The notes below the pieces were generated by a model. That model searched no databases, was not told the origin of the DNA, and saw nothing but the letters and a program-made list of their open reading frames with translations. A DNA stretch of 43,459 nucleotides from an uncultured Cellvibrio sp. (lineage in GTDB: Bacteria > Pseudomonadota > Gammaproteobacteria > Pseudomonadales > Cellvibrionaceae), in assembly GCA_946481095.1 (NCBI GenBank), contig CAMLML010000035.1, positions 1-43,459 on the forward strand, written 5' to 3'. Each line of letters begins with the position of its first letter. The first letter of the stretch is position 1. Shown piece by piece: positions 35,426 to 43,323 of this stretch. The translations under genes and the position numbers were made by a program.

Positions 35426-36931
35426 TCAATGCCCTGCCATGTATTGGCCGATGGTGGATAAGTCGGCGTTTTCCGGTGTGGTTTCGTAAACAAATTGGCC
35501 GCCGGAGATAACCAGAATACGATCACTTAATTCCAGGATTTCATCCAGATCTTCACTCACCAATAAAACGGCTGCGCCTTTATTTCTGACATCGATAATT
35601 TGCGCGCGAATATCGGCTACAGCTTTAAAATCCAAACCGAAGCAGGGATTTGCAACAACCAGAATCGAAACATCCTGCGCAATTTCTCTCGCCAGCACTG
35701 TACGTTGAACATTGCCGCCGGATAGCGCACCTATGGCTTGTGTCGGGCCAGTGCAGCGAATGCCGTAACGCGCAATCAAGGTTTTGGCGTTATCTTTCAT
35801 GGCGGAACGATTTAAAAAATATTTCAGCTTCACAAAGGGCGAGCGATCAAATTTTCGCAGCGCGAGATTTTCAGCGATGCTCATGTTGCCGACACAAGCG
35901 TTGCGCAGTGGCTCTTCCGGTAAACAATAAAATTGATGTTCAAACATTTGCTGGCGTTTTGCCGAGTAAGGTTTGTTGTGCGCGAGAATTTCACCCTCAG
36001 CAACTGAACGCTGACCCGCGAGCGCTTCAACCAATTCGCGTTGACCATTGCCGGACACTCCCGCGACACCAACAATTTCACCCGCTTTAATATTCAGACT
36101 TGCCGATTTGATACTGGCCTGCCCCAAATCATTCAATACTGTCAGATTATTAATTTGCAAATTCACATCCTGCTTGTCGATGGTAATGCGCTGCGTAGGC
36201 ACTACTTTAATTTCGCTGCCGACCATTAACTCTGCCATTTCTTTTTCACTGGTATCAGCTACTGGCATAGATGCGATAAATTTTCCTTTTCTCAACACCG
36301 TAATTTGATCAGCAAATTGTGTGACTTCGCGAAACTTATGGGTGATGATCAGCACACTTAACTGTTGAGTTTTAGTGAGCTGGTGAATTTTACCCAAGAC
36401 CTCATCGGCTTCGGTGGGTGTTAGTACTGAGGTAGGCTCGTCTAAAATCAATAATTCGGTGTTTAAAAAGAGTTGCTTGATAATTTCAACTTTTTGCTTT
36501 TCGCCTGCAGACAAATCCACCACTTTTTTATGCAGCGGGATTTGAAACGGCATATTGACCATGCCTTGTTCCAGCCGCGCGATTTCTTTTTTCCAGTTAA
36601 TCATCAGTGGCAAAACCGGTTGAGCCAATACAATATTTTCCGCGACCGTCATATTGGGAACCAGGGTAAAATGCTGGTAGACCATGCCTATGCCTAATTG
36701 CGCAGCTTGTTGCGGGCTGTTGATTTCAACTTCGCGGTCTTTATATAAAATTTGGCCTTCATTATGTTTGTAATAACCCATAATGCATTTGACCAGGGTA
36801 CTTTTACCTGCGCCGTTTTCACCGAGCAATGCATGAAAACTACCTTGAGCAATTTTGATCGATACATTCGACAAAGCATTCACTTCGCCAAAGCGTTTCG
36901 AAATATTAATTGCCTCAAGTAAAGTATTCAT
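35426..36931 (-). CDS. ABC transporter ATPase, twin-domain (nucleoside/BMP type)
   Basis: 501 residues with two fused nucleotide-binding domains, as in RbsA, NupA/YufO and other sugar- or nucleoside-type importers. Domain 1 is canonical: Walker A GENGAGKST (37-45), signature LSAGEKQK, Walker B LLILDEPTS. Domain 2 is degenerate as usual for this class: GVSGNGQRE in place of Walker A, signature LSGGNVQR, and VANPCFGLD in place of Walker B. It energises the two permeases at 37633-39587. It lies between the two cysteine hydrolases: 1 base after one and 13 before the other. Confidence 0.95.
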   Translation of the reverse strand: MNTLLEAINISKRFGEVNALSNVSIKIAQGSFHALLGENGAGKSTLVKCIMGYYKHNEGQILYKDREVEINSPQQAAQLGIGMVYQHFTLVPNMTVAENIVLAQPVLPLMINWKKEIARLEQGMVNMPFQIPLHKKVVDLSAGEKQKVEIIKQLFLNTELLILDEPTSVLTPTEADEVLGKIHQLTKTQQLSVLIITHKFREVTQFADQITVLRKGKFIASMPVADTSEKEMAELMVGSEIKVVPTQRITIDKQDVNLQINNLTVLNDLGQASIKSASLNIKAGEIVGVAGVSGNGQRELVEALAGQRSVAEGEILAHNKPYSAKRQQMFEHQFYCLPEEPLRNACVGNMSIAENLALRKFDRSPFVKLKYFLNRSAMKDNAKTLIARYGIRCTGPTQAIGALSGGNVQRTVLAREIAQDVSILVVANPCFGLDFKAVADIRAQIIDVRNKGAAVLLVSEDLDEILELSDRILVISGGQFVYETTPENADLSTIGQYMAGH

Positions 36932-36932
36932 T

Positions 36933-37619
36933 TTATTTAAACGCGTTCATGATGTGACTGGATGAGGTGACAACACCAAAAACACCGCCTTGCATTTTCA
37001 CCATATTCAGTGCTGCAAGATGATTGTTATGATCAGTTGCACCGCAGCAATCTTCTACCACTACACATTCGTAACCGCGATCATTGGCTTCACGCATAGT
37101 GGTGCTCACACAAACATCAGTCGTGATGCCAGTGATAATTAAATTGCAAATATTTTTTTGTCGCAGAATCATGTCGAGGTCGGTTGCATAAAAAGAACCT
37201 TTACCCGGTTTATCGATAATCATCTCACCGGGCAAGGGTTCAAGCTCATGAATGATATTCCAACCAGCTTCACCTCTAACTAAAATTTTTCCGCATGGAC
37301 CAGGGTCACCTATGCCTGCACCAATTTGTCGGCTGCGCCAACGTTTATTCGCGGGTAAATCGGCCAGGTCTGGCCTGTGACCTTCACGGGTATGAATAAT
37401 GTGGAAGCCTTTTTCACGTGCAAAACTTAATAATTTTTTTATCGGCTCAATCGGCGCACGCGTTAAACTCAAGTCGTAACCCATTTTGTCAACATAACCA
37501 CCGGGCCCGCAAAAATCGGTTTGCATATCGATAATCACCAGTGCGGTATTTTCCGGTGTGAAATTACCGTTGTAAGGCCAGGCATAGGGCTCAGATTGAA
37601 TAAAACGTTGCATAAGCAT
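36933..37619 (-). CDS. Isochorismatase-like cysteine hydrolase, copy A (biuret/ureidoacrylate hydrolase-like)
   Basis: 228 residues. Catalytic triad Asp31 (VIIDMQTDF), Lys140 ([12 protein letters not shown]) and Cys170 ([10 protein letters not shown]), with spacing close to that of biuret hydrolase BiuH and of RutB. The blocks [26 protein letters not shown] and [18 protein letters not shown] are characteristic of the group commonly annotated as biuret or (peroxy)ureidoacrylate amidohydrolase. Expected reaction: hydrolysis of an amide or ureide to release ammonia or carbamate. The rest of the rut operon is missing, so a BiuH/TrtA-like role is preferred, though this is an inference from similarity recalled by pattern. 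It sits 13 bases after the permease stop. Confidence 0.9.
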   Translation of the reverse strand: MLMQRFIQSEPYAWPYNGNFTPENTALVIIDMQTDFCGPGGYVDKMGYDLSLTRAPIEPIKKLLSFAREKGFHIIHTREGHRPDLADLPANKRWRSRQIGAGIGDPGPCGKILVRGEAGWNIIHELEPLPGEMIIDKPGKGSFYATDLDMILRQKNICNLIITGITTDVCVSTTMREANDRGYECVVVEDCCGATDHNNHLAALNMVKMQGGVFGVVTSSSHIMNAFK

Positions 37620-37632
37620 TTCCTGTCATCTG

Positions 37633-38553
37633 TTATTTCGCCAGTTCACCGGGCAAGCCGGGCAATGATCGTTTTGCTGAAGAAGTGGCGATCATAATGG
37701 CGAGTGTTAATACATAAGGCGCTGCGTTAAATAAATCGTATCCCGCCGTAAATCCAACTGATTGCAATGCAGGCCCGAGCGCGGCAGTGCCGCCAAATAA
37801 CAAACTGGCGTAAAGACAATTCACCGGATTCCATCGCGCAAAAATCACCAGAGCAACCGCCATTAATCCTTGTCCACTCGAAAGACCTTCGCTCCAACTG
37901 CCGGGATAATAAAGTGAAAGATAAGCACCGCCGATGCTCGCCAAACATCCACCAAAAATTGTGCTCAACATACGTACGCGTTTTACCGAAATCCCCAGCG
38001 CAAGCGCTGCATCGGCACTGTCGCCCACAACACGCACATGCATGCCCCAACGCGTGCGATTAAAAAACCAGGACATAATTGGCACTAGCGCCAAGCCCAC
38101 AAAAAATAATGCGTTGATATTGAGTGCGGAACGAATTACTGGTGAGTCGCTCCAAAACCCCAAAGGAATACTCGGCAATTGTGGTGCAGTGGGTTGGATA
38201 AAAGGTTTACCGAGATAAAACGCGACGCCTGTACCAAATAACATCAAGGCGATGCCCACAGCGATATCATTTACGCGCGGTTGCTGACACAAAAGTGCGT
38301 GCATAAAACCTAACAACATTCCTGCACTGCCTGCGGCCATGACACCTAACCAGGGCGATCCACTGATTAAAGAAATTGCGTAACCCACCATCGCACCCAA
38401 AACCAAATTGGCTTCCAATCCCAAATTAATGCGGCCGCTTTTTTCGGTGAGACATTCTCCCAAACTGACAAATAAAAATGGCGTGCCCACGCGTATCGCA
38501 CCTCCCAGTACCGCAATCAGCACACCTAATAAACCTGCGCTTTCACCGCTCAT
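37633..38553 (-). CDS. ABC transporter permease (NupQ/YufQ type)
   Basis: 306 residues, highly hydrophobic with roughly eight to ten membrane spans; BPD_transp_2 family. The segment SGRINLGLEANLVLGAMVGY corresponds to the conserved cytoplasmic motif of these permeases. It overlaps the first permease by 4 bases (ATGA at 38550-38553). Together they should form the heterodimeric inner-membrane channel for the BMP-type importer. Confidence 0.94.
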   Translation of the reverse strand: MSGESAGLLGVLIAVLGGAIRVGTPFLFVSLGECLTEKSGRINLGLEANLVLGAMVGYAISLISGSPWLGVMAAGSAGMLLGFMHALLCQQPRVNDIAVGIALMLFGTGVAFYLGKPFIQPTAPQLPSIPLGFWSDSPVIRSALNINALFFVGLALVPIMSWFFNRTRWGMHVRVVGDSADAALALGISVKRVRMLSTIFGGCLASIGGAYLSLYYPGSWSEGLSSGQGLMAVALVIFARWNPVNCLYASLLFGGTAALGPALQSVGFTAGYDLFNAAPYVLTLAIMIATSSAKRSLPGLPGELAK

Positions 38554-39587
38554 GCCAGCCCCCTGGGTTGCAATACACGGAAGCGTCCGTACAACATTTC
38601 GCTGGATAAAATCACTACAAAAATAATGCCCTGCATCACCAGGACTGTTGCATCGGGCAAATCATGCACACGCTGCAATAAACCGCCGCTGGCCGTAATG
38701 CCGCCGAGTAAAATTGCAAAAGGAATTACCGCAAGTGGATTATGTCGCGCAAGAAAGGCCACCAAAATTCCAGCATAACCATAACCGGCGTTGAGCGAAC
38801 CATTGGCGCGACCATGCACCGCAGCGACTTCGATCATGCCCGCCAAACCCGCCGCAGCACCGCCAAGAAAACAGGACCAAATCACTAATTTGCGCACAGG
38901 CAAACCACTCAAAGCAGCAGCGCGATGATTGCCGCCAACAACATCGGCTGCCATTCCAAAAGTGGTGTAACGTGTAACCAAAAACATAATGAGACAGGCG
39001 ATCAAACCAAAACCCAATCCCCAATGAATTGATGATTCACCCATAGCACCTAACATATTGGCGTCACCAATATGAAATGTTGAAGGCTTGTTGAGTGTTG
39101 AAGGATCTTTTAACGGACCGACCACTAAAAAATTTAAAATCGCAATTGCGATATAACTCATCAACAAGGAACTGATAGTTTCATTGACGCCGCGATATTG
39201 TTTGAAGATGCCAACCAGTGCGATCCAAATTCCACCGGTGAGCATGCCAGTAATCACCATCATGCTCAGCACAATAAATGGAGAAAAATGTTGCGCTTGA
39301 ATGCCAACAAGTGCTGCGCAAAGCCCGCCGACTACCACAGCACCTTCGCCACCAATCACAATTAATCCCACGCGAGCAGGAATTGCAGTGCAGAGCGCCG
39401 TTAACATAATCGGCGCAGCGCGCACCAACGTATTTTGCCAGGAAAACCAACTGCCAAATGCACCGCGATACAAGGTGTAAAACACTTCGCTGATTGCATT
39501 GCCCGTCATCACAATAAATAAGGCAATCAACAAAAATGCCACCAGTAATGCAGCGAGTGTAAGGCAAATGGCTTCAATGGTTTTCAT
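38550..39587 (-). CDS. ABC transporter permease (NupP/YufP type)
   Basis: 345 residues, multi-span, BPD_transp_2 family. Conserved features are ARVGLIVIGGEGAVVVGG near 70-88 and the later VGGNHRAAALSGLPVRKLVIWS coupling-loop region that contacts the ATPase. It begins 6 bases after the BMP-binding-protein gene and overlaps the second permease gene by 4 bases. Confidence 0.94.
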   Translation of the reverse strand: MKTIEAICLTLAALLVAFLLIALFIVMTGNAISEVFYTLYRGAFGSWFSWQNTLVRAAPIMLTALCTAIPARVGLIVIGGEGAVVVGGLCAALVGIQAQHFSPFIVLSMMVITGMLTGGIWIALVGIFKQYRGVNETISSLLMSYIAIAILNFLVVGPLKDPSTLNKPSTFHIGDANMLGAMGESSIHWGLGFGLIACLIMFLVTRYTTFGMAADVVGGNHRAAALSGLPVRKLVIWSCFLGGAAAGLAGMIEVAAVHGRANGSLNAGYGYAGILVAFLARHNPLAVIPFAILLGGITASGGLLQRVHDLPDATVLVMQGIIFVVILSSEMLYGRFRVLQPRGLA

Positions 39588-39593
39588 TCGCGA

Positions 39594-40745
39594 TTAGCCT
39601 TTGGTCGAACCCACAACACCTTCGACCAACCAATCCATGCTCTCCAACCAGATATCCGTTTGCGCGTAAGATTTGCCCGCAGGAATGACTTCTTTGCCGG
39701 TGTTATCTTTAATCGGGCCTTTGTAAACAACAAATTCGCCTTTCATAAATTCGGCGCGAACTTTGTCAGCATCCGCTTTGGCTTTTTCAGTGACCGCAGC
39801 ACCATAGGGTGAAGATTTGACAACACCTTCTTTCAAACCACCGCGAATCAAATTGGGTGGCGTTTCACCGCGCTGAATATATTCTGCATAAGTTTTATAA
39901 ACGCTGGCCCAATTCCACTCGGCGCCGGTTAAAAAACCTTTGGGTGCAAGCACTGCATTGTTGGTGTGATATCCGCAGGAATAAACGCCGCGTTTTTCGG
40001 CGGTTTCTACCACCACTTTTGGACTATCCACATGACAGGTCAGCACATCAACGCCTTGATCCACCATGCTATTCGCAGCTTCAGCTTCTTTCACCGGATT
40101 TGACCAACCGCCCGTGAACACCACATTAGTAGTGATTTTCGGATTCACACTGCGTGCACCCATAGTAAAGTTATTAATGTTTCGCAGCACTTGCGGAATG
40201 GGAATTGCCGCGATAAATCCCAACTTGCCGCTTTTACTCATATGGCCTGCGACCACACCGGATAAATACACAGCTTCATCTATGTAACCAAAATAACTGC
40301 CGACATTTTTTGGATGTTTTGTTGCATCCCACAAACCGCCGCAATGCAAAAACAATACGTCGGGATATTTGGTGGCGATTTTTAAAATATGCGGATCAAA
40401 ATATCCAAATGAAGTTGGAAACAAGATTTGTACCTGATCCAGATTGATCATACTTTCCATAGTTTTTTGCACTTCGATGGTTTCCGGCACTCGCTCTTCA
40501 TCAACCGCCTTTACCCAATCCAACGCCGCCACTGCCGATTTACCTTCGAAGTGTGCCTGGTTGTAACCATAATCATCGCGCGGACCAACATAAATAAATC
40601 CCATACGCACTTTTTTATCAGCAGCGTAAGCGAATGGCATTTTTGCAGCCAGCGCAACTGTCGTCAGTCCGCCCAACAGAGTTTTCAAACTGTTGCGGCG
40701 TGAGATGTTTTTTTCAAAAAATGAAGGTTCTTTTTTATCGCTCAT
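39594..40745 (-). CDS. BMP family ABC transporter substrate-binding protein (Tat signal)
   Basis: 383 residues. The N-terminus carries a twin-arginine signal, ISRRNSLKTLLGG with hydrophobic core and AYA cleavage site (about residues 14-41). The mature protein is of the BMP/PnrA/Med family (VRMGFIYVGPRDDYGYNQAH, YVGPRDDYGY being the typical first loop), whose members bind purine nucleosides or related ring compounds. Tat export suggests the protein folds before crossing the membrane. It precedes the permeases by 6 bases and follows the Tsx-like gene by 59 bases. Confidence 0.94.
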   Translation of the reverse strand: MSDKKEPSFFEKNISRRNSLKTLLGGLTTVALAAKMPFAYAADKKVRMGFIYVGPRDDYGYNQAHFEGKSAVAALDWVKAVDEERVPETIEVQKTMESMINLDQVQILFPTSFGYFDPHILKIATKYPDVLFLHCGGLWDATKHPKNVGSYFGYIDEAVYLSGVVAGHMSKSGKLGFIAAIPIPQVLRNINNFTMGARSVNPKITTNVVFTGGWSNPVKEAEAANSMVDQGVDVLTCHVDSPKVVVETAEKRGVYSCGYHTNNAVLAPKGFLTGAEWNWASVYKTYAEYIQRGETPPNLIRGGLKEGVVKSSPYGAAVTEKAKADADKVRAEFMKGEFVVYKGPIKDNTGKEVIPAGKSYAQTDIWLESMDWLVEGVVGSTKG

Positions 40746-40804
40746 GATCTTTTCCTATCTGCAAGTGAATACTGGTTTGTGTGAAAAATTTATTTAAAAT
40801 TGTT

Positions 40805-41563
40805 TTACCAAATCCATTTCACCATCAGCTGGGTGACATCTTCGTCAACGCCATCTATGCCAAATTTATTTCGCCAGATTTGATGTTCAACACCGACCTG
40901 CAATACACCGGGTGAACCCCAGGCTTTACCGGCATCAATTAACAAACGCGGCCCGGCAATTAGATTGTCCTCTGCTGGATCAAGACCGTAGGCATAATCG
41001 GCGAAACCTTCGAAGGTCCAATCAATTGAACCGGTTTTAAACGGCAGCAACCACACCAAGGTAATTTGTTGGCCCAGATCGGTCGGCGCATCAATTTCAT
41101 TGCGCACATACCAGTTCACTTGAAACACCGGCATTTTTGGCAAATCCAAATCCACTGCTACGCCATACAAATAATTGCGAAAGCCATCGCCTAATTCAGC
41201 AGTCGAGGTAAATAAAACATCTTTGATAATGCCTGCTGATAAATCCTTTCCAAAAATCTTGCCAAAACTCAGCCGCGGTGAAATTTCTCCATAAAACGCT
41301 GTATCGGTGTTTTCACCTTCGCGATCAGGATTGGTGATATCGATAAAGAAAAAGTTGTCGCCGTACTTCCAGCCATTCACATGTTCGAGAGTGACTATGC
41401 TGCGAGTGTCATCGCCCAATTCATGGTCGGTACCATAGAGATATTGGATATTGGTGGAACTCCACTGGGCCGCCCCTGCCAACACAGGAGCACTCAAAAA
41501 GCTCAAACCCAGGGCAGCAAACAGAAAACGAAAAGAACCGGAAAAGTTGGTATGTGATGGCAT
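40805..41563 (-). CDS. Tsx-like outer-membrane channel (nucleoside-specific type)
   Basis: 252 residues: signal peptide (about 1-29, SFLSAPVLAGAAQ) and a 12-strand beta-barrel pattern of alternating hydrophobic residues ending in an aromatic (MVKWIW, terminal Trp), as for outer-membrane proteins. WSSTNIQYLYG at the start and the DUF5020/Tsx layout support a nucleoside-channel relative. In this operon it would let the ligand of the BMP transporter into the periplasm. First gene of the operon, with GGAG 8 bases before the start and an operator-like palindrome in its promoter. Confidence 0.85.
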   Translation of the reverse strand: MPSHTNFSGSFRFLFAALGLSFLSAPVLAGAAQWSSTNIQYLYGTDHELGDDTRSIVTLEHVNGWKYGDNFFFIDITNPDREGENTDTAFYGEISPRLSFGKIFGKDLSAGIIKDVLFTSTAELGDGFRNYLYGVAVDLDLPKMPVFQVNWYVRNEIDAPTDLGQQITLVWLLPFKTGSIDWTFEGFADYAYGLDPAEDNLIAGPRLLIDAGKAWGSPGVLQVGVEHQIWRNKFGIDGVDEDVTQLMVKWIW

Positions 41564-41596
41564 GATGGGACTCCAGTAGCTGTATGGTTAACTCGA

Positions 41597-41623
41597 TTTA
41601 TAGGACACCTTGTTGTATACAAC
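41597..41623 (-). promoter_or_regulatory. Promoter of the uptake operon with GntR-type operator
   Basis: On the minus strand TATAAA (41602-41597) is a good -10 box, 34 bases before the Tsx-like start. The perfect palindrome GTTGTATACAAC (41612-41623) lies 9 bases upstream of it, covering the -35 region. TTGTATACAA-like palindromes are typical operators of FadR/FCD-type GntR regulators, and such a regulator is encoded divergently at 41897. Repression by that protein, relieved by ligand, is the natural reading. Confidence 0.6.
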
Positions 41624-41661
41624 GAAGCATTCACTAACTATGCCAACAAGATTAAGCCTGT

Positions 41662-41688
41662 AAATACAAAACAAAAACGCTTGTATTT
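41662..41688. promoter_or_regulatory. Inverted repeat in the tsx-gntR intergenic region
   Basis: AAATACAA (41662-41669) and TTGTATTT (41681-41688) form an 8-bp inverted repeat with an 11-base gap. The arms contain TTGTAT, the same half-site as the 41612 palindrome, so it may be a weak second site for the GntR regulator. A separate palindrome AAAACCGGTTTT lies at 41702-41713. The rest of this 333-base gap shows no gene. Confidence 0.35.
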
Positions 41689-41896
41689 CATGGAGATAAC
41701 CAAAACCGGTTTTTCGCCAACAAGCACAAAAAACAGAGAATTAGAGATTTTTCTGCATCACTTGAGCTCACGCAAAGCACCAAAAAGGAGCAAGCCGTAA
41801 TTTACAAACCTCTCTTGGCAATTCGCAGGTTGCATCGACTACACTGGGTGAACCCGGCACAGAGCCATTGTTCCGCACTTGAAATAGCAGCATCCA

Positions 41897-42574
41897 ATGA
41901 GTAAAAACACTTCAGCACAGGATATTTATTTACGTCTGCGCGCGATGATCCTGAATCTGGAGATTCGCCCCGGCTCACGCTTCACCGAATCGCAACTCGC
42001 CGATTATTTTGAAGTCAGCCGCACCCCCATTCGCGCAGCACTGCAACGACTGGAATCAGAAAAACAAATTGTGGTTCGCCCCAAACAGGGCTGTTATGTA
42101 CGCGAATTGGATATAGTGCGCATCAACTATTACTACGATGTGCGCGTGAATCTGGAATTAATGACATTGAATTTAATCGCTGAACAAGCCGACAAAAAAT
42201 TCCTGGAAGTATTAGCAGAGGAATGGGATCCACAAAAACAAAATTTCGGCACCGATATTACGGAAGAATTAAAACACGCAGAAGAAGATTTTCACCTGCA
42301 ATTGGCTGAATCCACCAATAATCTGCCGTTGCGCGATTACCTTGCTGATTTAAATGATCAAATTCGAATCGTGCGCCGTTTCGGTTGGCCAGATCAAAAA
42401 AGCGTGCAGGACACCTATCAAGAGCACTATCGCATTTTGCAATATTTACTCAACAATGATTTACCCTCAGCAATAGAAGAAATGAAAGATCACATACGCA
42501 AAAGCCAGGATCAAGCCAACCGTGTGACCTTGCATCAGCTCTACCGCAATAAAAATATGATTGAATTTAATTAA
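41897..42574 (+). CDS. GntR family transcriptional regulator, FCD (FadR) subfamily
   Basis: 225 residues. The winged helix-turn-helix occupies about 7-70 (LRLRAMILNLEIRPGSRFTESQLADYFEVSRTPIRAALQRLESE). The helical FCD ligand-binding domain follows (about 80-210) with the metal-site pattern HAEEDFHLQLAE and EHYRILQYL. It is divergent from the Tsx-led uptake operon and is probably its ligand-responsive repressor, acting at GTTGTATACAAC. The end (LHQLYRNKNMIEFN) extends slightly past the usual FCD C-terminus. Confidence 0.93.
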   Translation: MSKNTSAQDIYLRLRAMILNLEIRPGSRFTESQLADYFEVSRTPIRAALQRLESEKQIVVRPKQGCYVRELDIVRINYYYDVRVNLELMTLNLIAEQADKKFLEVLAEEWDPQKQNFGTDITEELKHAEEDFHLQLAESTNNLPLRDYLADLNDQIRIVRRFGWPDQKSVQDTYQEHYRILQYLLNNDLPSAIEEMKDHIRKSQDQANRVTLHQLYRNKNMIEFN

Positions 42575-42643
42575 GGTGATGAAGTACCGAAATGATTCCA
42601 ATCGGATTACAATTGCCTACTTTTTGGAATTTGATGTTTATTT

Positions 42644-43186
42644 ATGAGTAGAGATTTCGCAAAAAAAGCGCGAGGAAACAAAAGTCGTTCAACCAGTAGC
42701 GCCACTCCTACCTGGTTATGGTTTGCACTGGGTTTAATTCTGGGAGCCTTCGGCGCCAGTTTGTATTTCATCAAAAACCCTGTAACCGCTCCCGCCCCCA
42801 AAGTGGAAGCGAAACCCAAACCGGAAAATAACACACCCAAACCACGTTTTGATTTCTATAAAATTTTACAAGAAAGCGAGACCATAGTTCCGGCAAGCGA
42901 AACCGCTCGTGCAGATAAACCGGTCGAAGCACAAAGTAATACTGAATATATCATCCAGGTCGGTTCTTTCCCCAAAGCAGAAGATGCCGATAAATTGCGC
43001 GCACAATTAATTTTGTTGAACCTTGATGCGAAGGTTGAACGAGTTGTTATTCGCAGCAGTGAAGTATGGCACAGAGTAGTGGTTGGTCCTTTTGCAACAC
43101 AAAACGCCTTGACCAGTGCACGCGCACAACTTGTAAAAAATGAATACAACGCCTTGGTGTTAAAACGCGATAAAACCAAACGTTGA
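42644..43186 (+). CDS. SPOR-domain inner-membrane protein, FtsN-like
   Basis: 180 residues: a basic cytoplasmic N-terminus (MSRDFAKKARGNKSR), one membrane helix (about 23-45), a Pro/Lys-rich periplasmic linker, and a C-terminal SPOR domain (about 98-172: YIIQVGSFPKAEDADKLRAQL, WHRVVVGPFATQNA) that binds septal glycan strands. In related genomes a short FtsN-like gene of this design follows argS downstream of priA. Here the regulator and uptake block occupy that interval. Start at 42644 lacks a good Shine-Dalgarno sequence. Closed by the hairpin at 43219. Confidence 0.9.
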   Translation: MSRDFAKKARGNKSRSTSSATPTWLWFALGLILGAFGASLYFIKNPVTAPAPKVEAKPKPENNTPKPRFDFYKILQESETIVPASETARADKPVEAQSNTEYIIQVGSFPKAEDADKLRAQLILLNLDAKVERVVIRSSEVWHRVVVGPFATQNALTSARAQLVKNEYNALVLKRDKTKR

Positions 43187-43218
43187 TCTAAAGATGCCAT
43201 GAAACTGATTAAACTCGT

Positions 43219-43259
43219 AACAGCCAACTGCAAATCACGGTTGGCTGTTTTTATTTTTT
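43219..43259 (+). terminator. Rho-independent terminator of the SPOR gene
   Basis: AACAGCCAAC (43219-43228) pairs with GTTGGCTGTT (43240-43249) around an 11-base loop, followed by a T-rich run. It lies 33 bases past the SPOR stop. Confidence 0.85.
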
Positions 43260-43323
43260 CCGGTGAATTATTTGCCTTCCCATAACGTATAAGCTTTTCC
43301 GAATTCTCTTTTCCAGTTCAAGC

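Noticed and set aside
35413..35526. Longer frame for cysteine hydrolase copy B
   Set aside because: It would overlap the ABC ATPase coding end; the GTG at 35412 has GGAGA correctly spaced and gives a length equal to its paralogue.
36505..36508. Degenerate second nucleotide-binding domain of the ABC ATPase as a sign of decay
   Set aside because: Loss of Walker residues in the second domain is normal for the RbsA/NupA class, so the gene is not considered broken.
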